Assembly: GCA_046757965.1 (NCBI GenBank)
Contig: JBHHZI010000040.1
Coordinates: 1-23,197 of the forward strand
DNA length: 23,197 bases
Origin: JBHHZI01 sp046757965
Lineage (GTDB): Bacteria > Acidobacteriota > Polarisedimenticolia > SMYD01
Reading direction: 5' to 3'
The translations under genes were made by a program, and so were the position numbers. The notes beneath the pieces are model-generated. The model saw nothing but the letters and a program-made list of their open reading frames with translations, did no database searches and was not told the origin of the DNA. Shown here in pieces: positions 16,876 to 23,197 of this stretch (within the stretch, counting starts at the first letter, position 1; every line of letters starts with the position of its first letter).

Positions 16876-16926
16876 CGCTCCCCGGGACACGCCGCCGCCG
16901 GACCGTGTACCCGGCACGAGGCAGGC

Positions 16927-16954
16927 GGTCGTGGCCCCGGCGGGCTCCACGACC
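16927..16954. terminator. Hairpin between the convergent activator and fliS genes
   Basis: GGTCGTGG (16927-16934) and CCACGACC (16947-16954) form a perfect 8-bp stem around a 12-base loop. It lies between two genes that converge (activator from the left, fliS from the right), so it could stop transcripts from both sides. No T-run follows on either strand, so it is not a classic intrinsic terminator. The rest of 16876-17076 shows no gene I can support. Confidence 0.3.
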
Positions 16955-17076
16955 GGAGCGCGTCACCCCGGCACGAGGCCGGTAAGGTCATTGAACCGAC
17001 GACGAGCTCCCGGTCCTGTTCGCGCAGCACGTCGCCGCGGAGGACGCCGGTGCGCCCGCCGCCGGGACAACCGGAG

Positions 17077-17472
17077 TCAGATCGATTCCCAGACCTCGGC
17101 CAGGCCGGTGAGGTGATTCCGGACCTCTTCCAGCAACCCGCTGTCGCGGGAGATGTTGGCACGCAACAGGCGCATCTGGAGATAGACATAGACCTGGTCG
17201 AGATTGCGGGCCAGTTCCTCGCCACGGGCGAGATCCAGCCCTTCACGCAGCACGCCGATCAGATTCGAGGCCCGGGAGATCGCCTCGCCGCAGGCGGAAT
17301 CATCCGCGGCGCGCAGGGCGGCCAGCGCCCTCCCCGCCTCGACGGCTGCACCGCGCGTGGCAGCCGCGGTCAGACGGATCGGATTGGCGTGGTCGACGTC
17401 GATGGCGCGATAGGCGGCGGCGCCACGGGAACGGGCGCCAGGGAACGGTTGATCCTGCAACGGAGTGGACAT
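17077..17472 (-). CDS. fliS: Flagellin export chaperone FliS
   Basis: This 131-residue all-helical protein binds the C terminus of flagellin in the cytoplasm, stops early polymerisation and delivers it to the export gate. The FliS pattern is clear: AYRAIDVDHANPIRLTAAAT, then ASNLIGVLREGLDLARGEELARNL and LDQVYVYLQMRLLRANISRD. ATG 17472 has TAGGAG 7 nt upstream, and that site overlaps the fliD stop codon, so translation is probably coupled. It is the last gene of the fliC-flaG-fliD-fliS run and converges on the activator gene. Confidence 0.93.
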   Translation of the reverse strand: MSTPLQDQPFPGARSRGAAAYRAIDVDHANPIRLTAAATRGAAVEAGRALAALRAADDSACGEAISRASNLIGVLREGLDLARGEELARNLDQVYVYLQMRLLRANISRDSGLLEEVRNHLTGLAEVWESI

Positions 17473-17482
17473 CCTCGATCTC

Positions 17483-19393
17483 CTATCCGATGCCGATGCT
17501 GTTGAGCGAATTCTGTGACGCCTGGAGCTGCGCCAGCGCCTGCTCGGCCGCATTGAACTGCTTCACCAGAAAGGCCCGCCGCACCGCGAGTCGCTCCTCC
17601 AGGCGGTCGCTCTGGTCGGAGAGCGAGCGGATCAGCGTGCCCAGACCGTCCTTGACGGTCGACACCGCGCCGTTGAACGGGTCCGAGAGCAGAGACAGCC
17701 GATCGCCGAGGATGCGGCGCAGGCCGTGGGTGACCGTGACCGTACCGAAGTCCCCTCCCTTGGCCGTGACCGCCGTCGCGTCCGCCAGGATGCGAAGGGC
17801 CAGGCCGTCGGCCACCGTTCCCACGTCGGCGGTCAGTACCTGGCCGACCCCGGTGGCGGCCTCGCCGTTGATCGTGCCGGCCACGTCGACACCCGCATCG
17901 TTGAGAAGAGTGGTTCCGATCCCCGTGCTGGCGCCATCGGCGTTGTCCGCGACGTCCGAGACCACGGTCAGCGTGGCCGCGGAGCCGAAACCCTTGGTGG
18001 TCAGCGTCAGGCTGCCGGATGAATCGGACGCGATTGCCAGGATGTCGGCGCCCTGCAGGGCGGTGTTGATCTTGCCGACGATGTTCGTGATGGTGTCGCC
18101 GGCGGCCAGCGCCACCTGCACGGAGGCCGTGCCGACGGTGATGGTCAGGTTCTCGGCGGCGGCCAGTCCGCCGGCCTGGATGGCCGTGCTGCCGGTCAGC
18201 TTCGCCTGCCTCGCCGCCTGGGTGATCTGCACCGCGTAGGTCCCCTCGGCCCCGAAGCCGGCACCCTGCACGAGAACCGCCGCATCCGCCGCGGTGCCCG
18301 CCGACAGGAAGATCTTCTTGACGTCGGCGAAATGATTCGCCAGGGAATCGTCCAGGCGCAGGGAATTGATGCTGAGCTTGCCGGTCCGGCCGTCGATGTC
18401 GACGCCCAGGGCAGCCAGCGAACGCAGCGTGCCGTCGGGAACCGTGCTGCCGCCGGACGTGATGAGCGATGCCAGATCCTGCTGGATCCGGCGGGTGGTG
18501 CTGTCACCGAACAGCACCCCCTGCTCCGTCCCCGGCGTCAGACCCGGATCCGTATGCTTGGAGAGGACATCGACGAGACTGTTGTACTCGTCGATGAACT
18601 CCTGCAGACCGGTCCGGACCGCCTCGGTGTCATTGGATACCGTGATCGACGCCGTCCCGGTGGTCACCAGATCCAGCGTCACGCCCTCGAGGGCACCACT
18701 GATGCTGTTCGAGGACGAGGTCACGCTCAACCCCTCGATGTTCACCGAGGCGTCGGCTGCGGCCAGCAACTGGTTGCCGGCATCCGCCAGACCGAGGCTG
18801 GTGGTATCGGTGATGGTCAGGGCATTCTTCGTGCCGGTGTCGTCCGAGCGCACGATGAGCGCCTCGCCGGTGCCGGTGGTCACGATCGAGGCCCGCACGC
18901 CCGCATCGGCCGCGTTGATCGAGTCACGCACACCGACCAGCGTGTTGTTCCCGGCGGCGGCGGAGACGGTCACGGTCACCGCCGTCTTGGTTCCCGACTG
19001 GACGGTCACGGTGCCATCGGCGATCACCGGCGCGAACCGGTCGGTCACCTCGTTGCTCTTCACCTTGCTGGCGGCGGCCAGGGCGAGGACATTGACCTGG
19101 AAGGTGCCGGTCTGTGCCGATGACGTGGCCGAGGATGTCAGGACCGTCTTGTCGGAGGAACTGACGGCGTGTCCGGCCACCACCGACAGGGTCGCCACAT
19201 CCTTGAGCTTGAAGCGCAGGGACGACAGGGCGGCGCGCACCTCCTCCAGGGCGACCTGCTGGGCCTCCAGGCTGGCCTGCCGGGCCTGGACCCGGTCGAG
19301 GGGGACGGACTCGGCCTCGATGACCGCATCGACGATCTTGTTGACGTCCAGACCCGAGAAGAGGCCTCCGAAGGTGACGGCTCCGATATCCAT
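17483..19393 (-). CDS. fliD: Flagellar filament cap protein FliD
   Basis: This 636-residue protein forms the cap at the filament tip that folds incoming flagellin. The N-terminal signature is FGGLFSGLDVNKIVDAVIEA, followed by a coiled region. The middle is Thr/Ser/Ala-rich beta domains, and the C-terminal coiled coil ends LVKQFNAAEQALAQLQASQN. The length is at the upper end of the usual range; the extra length lies in variable outer domains at about 350-560 (repeats of the AGDTITNIVGKINTALQG type). ATG 19393 has AAGGGAG about 10 nt upstream. A sigma-28-like promoter lies about 45 bp upstream. Confidence 0.95.
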   Translation of the reverse strand: MDIGAVTFGGLFSGLDVNKIVDAVIEAESVPLDRVQARQASLEAQQVALEEVRAALSSLRFKLKDVATLSVVAGHAVSSSDKTVLTSSATSSAQTGTFQVNVLALAAASKVKSNEVTDRFAPVIADGTVTVQSGTKTAVTVTVSAAAGNNTLVGVRDSINAADAGVRASIVTTGTGEALIVRSDDTGTKNALTITDTTSLGLADAGNQLLAAADASVNIEGLSVTSSSNSISGALEGVTLDLVTTGTASITVSNDTEAVRTGLQEFIDEYNSLVDVLSKHTDPGLTPGTEQGVLFGDSTTRRIQQDLASLITSGGSTVPDGTLRSLAALGVDIDGRTGKLSINSLRLDDSLANHFADVKKIFLSAGTAADAAVLVQGAGFGAEGTYAVQITQAARQAKLTGSTAIQAGGLAAAENLTITVGTASVQVALAAGDTITNIVGKINTALQGADILAIASDSSGSLTLTTKGFGSAATLTVVSDVADNADGASTGIGTTLLNDAGVDVAGTINGEAATGVGQVLTADVGTVADGLALRILADATAVTAKGGDFGTVTVTHGLRRILGDRLSLLSDPFNGAVSTVKDGLGTLIRSLSDQSDRLEERLAVRRAFLVKQFNAAEQALAQLQASQNSLNSIGIG

Positions 19394-19434
19394 ACCTGGT
19401 CAGCTCCCTTCATGGCGGGGATCGGACGATCTTC

Positions 19435-19461
19435 TTATCGACACGCCCGGGTCGGTTCTTC
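19435..19461 (-). promoter_or_regulatory. Probable sigma-28 (FliA) promoter of fliD-fliS
   Basis: On the minus strand the -10 box is GTCGATAA (19442-19435), one base from the consensus GCCGATAA. Eleven bases upstream is GAAGAACC (19461-19454) as a weak -35 that keeps only the central AAG of TAAAGTTT/TCAAGTCG. Spacing matches the strong fliC promoter in this window exactly. It lies in the 112-bp gap between flaG and fliD. Confidence 0.5.
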
Positions 19462-19505
19462 AGTCGCGGGGCGTCTTTTGTCGGGTCACGCCTGACGGCG
19501 ACGGC

Positions 19506-19889
19506 TCACGCCGTCTCGTTCACGAGCGCCCCAGGCGTCTGCTCGCGAAGATGCCGGGCCAGCTCGAGAAGTTCCTCCGGCGGCACCTGGCGCGTGACCT
19601 CCCTGGTCTCGCGATCGACGATCTTGACCACGATCCGACCGGTGGACTCGTCGACGGAGACGTTGAGATCGGCCGCCTTGACGGCAAGCGCCCGGGCGAT
19701 GCGCTGGAGAGTGGCCGAGAGGTCCTCGACGGGTGGACGGGCGACGACATCGGCGGCGGGAGGACCGGGTGCGGGGCGGGACGCGCCCGACGAGCCAGGA
19801 CGCGGTCTTGCCGACCCGACCGGGCGTGGAGTCTCTGGCGACGGTTGCGGGGTCGCAGCGGCGGCTGTCTGGACCGCGGGCACATGCAT
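19506..19889 (-). CDS. flaG: FlaG family protein
   Basis: This 127-residue protein has a Pro/Ala-rich disordered first half (about 1-52) and a conserved FlaG domain. The domain is recognised by LSATLQRIARALAVKAADLN, VSVDESTGRIVVKIVDRETR and EVTRQVPPEELLELARHLRE. FlaG proteins affect filament length; their mechanism is not settled. GGGAGGAAATC directly precedes ATG 19889. The gene lies just past a strong terminator behind fliC, so it probably depends on readthrough or an unseen promoter. The position between fliC and fliD is the usual one. Confidence 0.92.
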   Translation of the reverse strand: MHVPAVQTAAAATPQPSPETPRPVGSARPRPGSSGASRPAPGPPAADVVARPPVEDLSATLQRIARALAVKAADLNVSVDESTGRIVVKIVDRETREVTRQVPPEELLELARHLREQTPGALVNETA

Positions 19890-19913
19890 GATTTCCTCCC
19901 TCTATCCACTCGA

Positions 19914-19963
19914 CGGGAAGGAAAAAGAAGTGGGGAGGCGGGTGGGTGCAGCACCCGCCTCCC
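19914..19963 (-). terminator. Intrinsic terminator of fliC
   Basis: Perfect 12-bp arms GGGAGGCGGGTG (19933-19944) and CACCCGCCTCCC (19952-19963) enclose a 7-base loop. On the minus strand the stem is followed after two bases by CTTCTTTTTCCTT. It starts 18 bp past the fliC stop codon, so most fliC transcripts should end before flaG. Confidence 0.88.
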
Positions 19964-19981
19964 GCTGCTGAGAGGGACCGA

Positions 19982-20848
19982 CTACCGCAGGAGGGACAGC
20001 ACGCTCTGGGAGGCCGTGTTGGCCTGGGCCAGTGCCGCCAGTCCCGTCTGCTGCAGAACCTGGAACTTGGTGAGATTGACGATCTCGGACGCCACGTCGG
20101 CATCCCGGATGGTGGCCTCGGCACCCAGCAGATTCTGGGCCTGCGTGGAGATGACCGACGACGCCGCCTGGATCCGATTCAAACTCGAACCAAGAGACCC
20201 CCGCCGCGTCGAGATCGCATCGATGGCCGTCTTGATCTTGGCGAACTCCGCCTGGGCACCGGCCTTGGTGTTCAGGGCCGTGGTCGTCACCGCCTGCCCG
20301 GTGCCCGTGACCGACAGGCCGAGACCCAGGGCATCGAGGGACGCGGTCGAGACCGTGATGACGTCATTGAGGACCGTCCCGGAGATCCCGATCTGGATGT
20401 CCACGGTGGTTCCGGCAGAGCCGAACAGCACACGGCCATTGAAATCGACCGTGTCGGAGATCCGGTTGATCTCCCGGACGATCGACTGGAACTCGCTGTT
20501 CAGGGCGCCCTTCTCGGACGAGCTGTCGGCACCGGAGGTGTCCGACGCCGCCTGCTCGGACAGCGCCACCGCCCGCTGCAGCAGGTTGCTGATCTCCGCC
20601 AGCGCGCCGTCAGCCACCTGCACGATGTTGCTGCCGTCGTTGGCGTTCCGGACGGCCTGGTTGAGGGCGGCCACATCCGCCCGCAGACTGTCGGCAATCG
20701 CCAGACCGGATGCATCGTCGGCAGCCGAGTTGATACGCAGACCGGACGACAGCCGGCCCAGGGTCCGACCGAGACCGACCTGGGTCGCGTTCAGCCGGTT
20801 GAGAGCGTTCACCGCCCCCAGATTGTTGACAACGCTGAAACCTGCCAT
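19982..20848 (-). CDS. fliC: Flagellin FliC
   Basis: This 288-residue filament subunit has the conserved N-terminal D0/D1 (LGAVNALNRLNATQVGLGRT, LSSGLRINSAADDASGLAIA) and C-terminal D1/D0 (RDADVASEIVNLTKFQVLQQ, TGLAALAQANTASQSVLSLL). Only about 100 residues lie between, so the outer D2/D3 domains of long flagellins are absent or minimal. The start ATG 20848 follows GGAGGAGGAA. The gene has its own sigma-28 promoter and intrinsic terminator, as expected for a highly expressed monocistronic late gene. Only one flagellin gene is in the window. Confidence 0.97.
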   Translation of the reverse strand: MAGFSVVNNLGAVNALNRLNATQVGLGRTLGRLSSGLRINSAADDASGLAIADSLRADVAALNQAVRNANDGSNIVQVADGALAEISNLLQRAVALSEQAASDTSGADSSSEKGALNSEFQSIVREINRISDTVDFNGRVLFGSAGTTVDIQIGISGTVLNDVITVSTASLDALGLGLSVTGTGQAVTTTALNTKAGAQAEFAKIKTAIDAISTRRGSLGSSLNRIQAASSVISTQAQNLLGAEATIRDADVASEIVNLTKFQVLQQTGLAALAQANTASQSVLSLLR

Positions 20849-20918
20849 GGTTCTTTTCCTCCTCCGTGCACGACGGTCAAGGGGGTTAACGAAGCGTCGT
20901 GTCCCGCTCTCGCTTCAC

Positions 20919-20945
20919 TTATCGGCCTGGCCGGCCCCGACTTGA
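20919..20945 (-). promoter_or_regulatory. Sigma-28 (FliA) promoter of fliC
   Basis: On the minus strand the -35 is TCAAGTCG (20945-20938) and the -10 is GCCGATAA (20926-20919), separated by exactly 11 bases. The -10 is a perfect consensus match, and the -35 is the variant common in polar-flagellated bacteria. Transcription should start near 20912, giving a leader of about 60 nt before fliC. Confidence 0.9.
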
Positions 20946-21017
20946 GGAGCCGCCCGCCGGATCCGAACAAATTGGATGTAACTTATTTGTATTAATGGAC
21001 TTGCGACAGAAAGCATG

Positions 21018-21322
21018 CATGGTGGCGCACAGATTGTTGTGATTCGTCCTGTGAGCCCGACCTGCGTCGCACCCGGGACCAGCCTTGCGGCGCAGACCGA
21101 TCTAACTCGTTTATTTCAGGTCTGTTGCGCCATCTCGGGAGAAGGCCCCAGCGGTCAGCACGTGCCGCGGCGGTTCGGCACAACCCCGGCCACGCGCGCC
21201 GGCACGCGCCGGCGCCGGGTCCTCACGAGCCGAGGGAAGGACACCGAGTCGGGGATACGGCGCCCGGGACCCGCAAGAACAGGGGCCGCGGTACTGACAC
21301 CAACAATCTGCACACCACCATG
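21018..21322 (-). ncRNA. Candidate structured RNA closed by a 22-nt long-range stem
   Basis: Two 22-nt arms, 21018-21039 and 21301-21322, are inverted copies: CATGGTGG, four variable bases, CAGATTGTTG. Nineteen of 22 positions match. In a minus-strand RNA the three differing positions become G-U wobble pairs, so the whole stem can pair; in a plus-strand RNA they are mismatches. The 261-nt interior contains a perfect GC hairpin, GCGCCGGC/GCCGGCGC with a 4-base loop (21196-21215), and GTGCCG/CGGCAC (21162-21181). The first arm begins 4 nt after the pilZ stop codon, so this may be a pilZ 3' UTR structure, an independent RNA or the terminal repeats of a small mobile element. No flanking target-site duplication was seen. 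Confidence 0.4.
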
Positions 21323-21326
21323 GGGG

Positions 21327-21941
21327 TCACGGGGATTCGAGATGACCGGAGCGCAGTAGCGCCCGCTGCCGCTGGAACACGTAGCGGATCAGTTCCTGGC
21401 GGTCGTCTTCGTTGATGGCCTCGAAGCCGATGCCGAGGTGATAGCGGCCCAGCTTCTGCTCATCGGCCGCGGCCGCCCGGAGGAGGACCACCCGTCCCAG
21501 GACTCGCAGGTGGGCGGTCGGATTGCCGGGCAGATTGAGCACCATGGACAGGCGGGTGCCGGCCTCGAAGGGATGGGGAGACAGCACCGCGACCCCGGAG
21601 CCACTCACATCCAGCGCCAAGGCCTCGATGAGGCCCCCTACCGACCCGGGAGCGGGCGCACCCCGCTCGATCCGGTCGACGGCCCGCTGGAGATGGTCCA
21701 GCTTGGTGTCCATCTCGGTGAGGCGATCGAGAACATGGCCCAGCAGAACGCGGAGTTCATCGTCCTCATCATCGGGTGCCGGGGCAGCCTGGCCGGCGCC
21801 GTAAAAGCTTCGCTGCGACGGAATCAGCTCGGCCAGCCGGTCCGCTTCCTCCGTGGACACACTCGCGATGTCGACCAGGAAGCGATCCCGGACGCGCGTG
21901 AACATCCTCTGCTCGATGGGACTGCGTCGTGTCGGGCTCAT
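21327..21941 (-). CDS. PilZ-domain protein (probable c-di-GMP effector)
   Basis: This 204-residue protein has an N-terminal basic segment with overlapping RxxxR motifs (RMFTR, RVRDR, 12-20). An acidic linker and a helix (LLGHVLDRLTEMDTKLDHLQ, likely coiled coil) follow. The PilZ barrel at about 103-200 carries the DxSxxG motif DVSGSG (Asp111) and ends HLGIGFEAINEDDRQELIRY. A second RxxxR, RAVDR at 86-90, is closer to DVSGSG. Which arginines bind nucleotide is unclear. Canonical PilZ proteins bind c-di-GMP through these two motifs and often brake flagella or alter export. ATG 21941 overlaps the stop of the upstream hybrid kinase (ATGA), suggesting a joint function. The target is unknown. Confidence 0.85.
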   Translation of the reverse strand: MSPTRRSPIEQRMFTRVRDRFLVDIASVSTEEADRLAELIPSQRSFYGAGQAAPAPDDEDDELRVLLGHVLDRLTEMDTKLDHLQRAVDRIERGAPAPGSVGGLIEALALDVSGSGVAVLSPHPFEAGTRLSMVLNLPGNPTAHLRVLGRVVLLRAAAADEQKLGRYHLGIGFEAINEDDRQELIRYVFQRQRALLRSGHLESP

Positions 21942-23197
21942 GGAGGCACGGCTCCCGTCTCGTCACACTCGTCGGACAGGCCGTTCCGGCGCTGCTGTTC
22001 GTCCATGAACGCGTGAAGGTTCAGCTCCAGCCGCCGGATACTGGCCACCAGCCGCTCCCAGGCGACATCGACACCCTCGAGATCTCCGCCGCGCCCCATC
22101 ATCTCCAGGTCGCGGGCCAGCGCGGCCGGCTCCTCGGCCGACAGGGTCGAGAGGACACCCTTCATCTGGTGCGCCGCCCGGGCAAGGCCCTCGGCATCGT
22201 GGGATGCCACCGACTGCCGCACGGCATCCATCATCGACGCGCTGTCCTTGAGGAACAGGCGGGTGAGGGTCATCAGGAGCTTCACATCTCCCTCGGTGCG
22301 CTGGAGGGCCTTGTCGCGGTCGAACGAGCTGTTCGCCGGCGTGTCCCCGGCGGACGCGTCATCCTCGCCTGCGGTGACCAGCGATTCGATCGTGGTGAAC
22401 AGACTCGCCGCATCCAGTGGTTTGGCGACGTAGTCGTCCATCCCGGCCGCCAGGCACCGCTCCCGGTCACCCTTCATGGCATGGGCCGTGAGCGCGACGA
22501 TCGGGACATGGGCGCCGGTGTGCTGCTCCTCCTCGCGGATCGCGGCCGTGGCAGTCAATCCATCCACGTTCGGCATCTGAACATCCATGAGGATGAGATC
22601 GAACGAGTCCCTGGTCAGAGCATCGAGGGCCTGCTGGCCATCGGCGACCGCCACCACGGTGTGGCCCCTCTTCTGCAAGAGGTGAATGGCCAGGGCCTGG
22701 TTCACCGGATGGTCCTCGGCCAGCAACACTTTCAGGGAGCGGCGCCGCTCGCGCAACGCATGGCGGGTGACCAGGCGGTGCGGACCGGGCCGGACGGCCC
22801 CACCCAGGACGGACTGGATGGCGTCGATCACTTCACTCGCTGCGGCCGGCTTCATCAGGTACGCCCCGATACCGATCTCCCGGCAACGGGCGGCATCACC
22901 GCGCTGGCCGCCGGAGGTCAACATGATCATCTGCGTCGAGGCCAGCCCCACATCGGCCTGGATCTGCCGCGCCAGCTCGAACCCATCGATGCCGGGCATC
23001 TGGCTGTCCAGAAAGACGAGCGGGAACGGCCGCCCGGCCTCGCGGCTCCTGAGCAGAGTGACCAGTGCCGACTCCCCATCCACGGCGGTCTCCGGTCGGA
23101 GGCCCCAGCCCGCCAGCGCCTGGGCGAGGATGTCGCGATTGGTGCGGTTGTCGTCCACCACCAGCACCGGCAACCCCTGGAGCCGGGCCAGCGGCAG
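21938..23197 (-). CDS. Hybrid histidine kinase, C-terminal REC-REC-HPt part (5' end cut)
   Basis: The frame is open to the right edge, leaving 419 residues. A linker (LPLARLQGLPVLVVDDN) leads into receiver 1 with VFLDSQMPGIDG. Receiver 2 follows (VLLAEDHPVNQALAIHLLQK, LILMDVQMPNVDG, LTAHAMKGDRERCLAAGMDD, YVAKPLD). The HPt domain has His in AAHQMKG. The linker sequence and VDDNRTNR are typical of BarA-like kinases just after the ATPase domain, so the missing part is probably sensor, HisKA and HATPase. Both receivers keep their aspartates and the HPt its histidine, so a full phosphorelay is possible. TTG at 23173 could be mistaken for a start, but the frame continues upstream. The gene overlaps pilZ by 4 bp. 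The downstream partner is not identifiable here. Confidence 0.88.
   Translation of the reverse strand: MPLARLQGLPVLVVDDNRTNRDILAQALAGWGLRPETAVDGESALVTLLRSREAGRPFPLVFLDSQMPGIDGFELARQIQADVGLASTQMIMLTSGGQRGDAARCREIGIGAYLMKPAAASEVIDAIQSVLGGAVRPGPHRLVTRHALRERRRSLKVLLAEDHPVNQALAIHLLQKRGHTVVAVADGQQALDALTRDSFDLILMDVQMPNVDGLTATAAIREEEQHTGAHVPIVALTAHAMKGDRERCLAAGMDDYVAKPLDAASLFTTIESLVTAGEDDASAGDTPANSSFDRDKALQRTEGDVKLLMTLTRLFLKDSASMMDAVRQSVASHDAEGLARAAHQMKGVLSTLSAEEPAALARDLEMMGRGGDLEGVDVAWERLVASIRRLELNLHAFMDEQQRRNGLSDECDETGAVPP

Larger units (their letters stand above)
20849..21326. other. 478-bp gene-free stretch between pilZ and fliC
   Basis: No open frame here has a convincing start, ribosome site or family resemblance. 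From right to left it holds the inverted-repeat segment 21018-21322, an AT-rich patch at about 20963-21000 and the fliC sigma-28 promoter with leader. The AT-rich patch begins about 20 bp upstream of the -35 box, where an UP element or an activator or silencer site could sit. Confidence 0.6.

Noticed and set aside
16876..17076. A possible small fliT-like gene after fliS on the minus strand
   Set aside because: Short frames exist (one containing DVLREQDRELVVG), but none has a start with a ribosome site or a recognisable pattern.
18366..20945. An 859-codon open frame on the plus strand opposite fliD, flaG and fliC
   Set aside because: It is antisense to three clear flagellar genes and shows no family resemblance. 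Long antisense frames are expected in GC-rich DNA.
21015..21359. A 114-codon plus-strand frame in the pilZ-fliC gap
   Set aside because: It lacks a ribosome site, runs into pilZ antisense and has a random-looking composition. The inverted-repeat structure explains the region better.
1..23197. CRISPR arrays, tRNA or rRNA genes, transposases, prophage genes
   Set aside because: None seen. The window is a continuous flagellar locus without insertion-sequence genes or regularly spaced repeats.

Overview
The window is a flagellar gene cluster from a GC-rich bacterium. The gene set is a FleQ/FlrA-like sigma-54 activator, an FlrB/FlrC-like two-component pair, sigma-54 and sigma-28 promoter matches, FlaG and a short flagellin. 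This is typical of bacteria with polar flagella run by a sigma-54/sigma-28 hierarchy, such as Gammaproteobacteria, the former Deltaproteobacteria and some less-studied GC-rich phyla. I cannot name the phylum from sequence alone. Only one gene, a sigma-54 activator at 15886-16875, is on the plus strand; the other 20 genes are on the minus strand.

Layout, following the minus-strand direction of transcription from right to left. (1) 23197-21327: the C-terminal end of a hybrid histidine kinase (REC-REC-HPt, cut by the window edge) overlaps a PilZ-domain gene by 4 bp. (2) 21326-20849: a 478-bp stretch without genes. It holds a 305-bp segment closed by 22-nt inverted arms, an AT-rich patch and a clear sigma-28 promoter. 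(3) 20848-17077: fliC, a strong intrinsic terminator, flaG, a likely second sigma-28 promoter, fliD and fliS. (4) 16875-15886 (plus strand): the stand-alone FleQ-like activator. (5) 15885-15485: a divergent control region with an almost perfect sigma-54 promoter facing the structural operon. (6) 15484-1970: a long, tightly packed operon. It runs from an exported TPR-like protein through flrB, flrC, flgB, flgC, fliE, fliF, fliG, fliH, fliI, fliJ and motE to fliK, and most junctions overlap or abut. (7) 1806-1: an MHYT-PAS sensor kinase-like gene, cut at its 3' end, with a degenerate catalytic core.

How the parts may work together (inference): the activator at 15886 would switch on the sigma-54 promoter in front of the TPR-flrBC-flgBC-fliEFGHIJ operon. 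That operon makes the FlrB/FlrC pair together with the basal body (FlgB, FlgC, FliE, FliF, FliG), the export ATPase complex (FliH, FliI, FliJ), a MotE-like stator chaperone and the hook-length ruler FliK. Flagellin and its cap and chaperone are under late sigma-28 control. The PilZ protein and the two flanking sensor proteins suggest c-di-GMP and phosphorelay inputs.

Most genes are ordinary flagellar genes. The less ordinary items are the strand-specific RNA-like inverted-repeat segment next to pilZ, the unrecognised cysteine-bearing exported protein that opens the operon, the MHYT kinase without its phospho-acceptor histidine, and the FleQ-like activator without its N-terminal domain.
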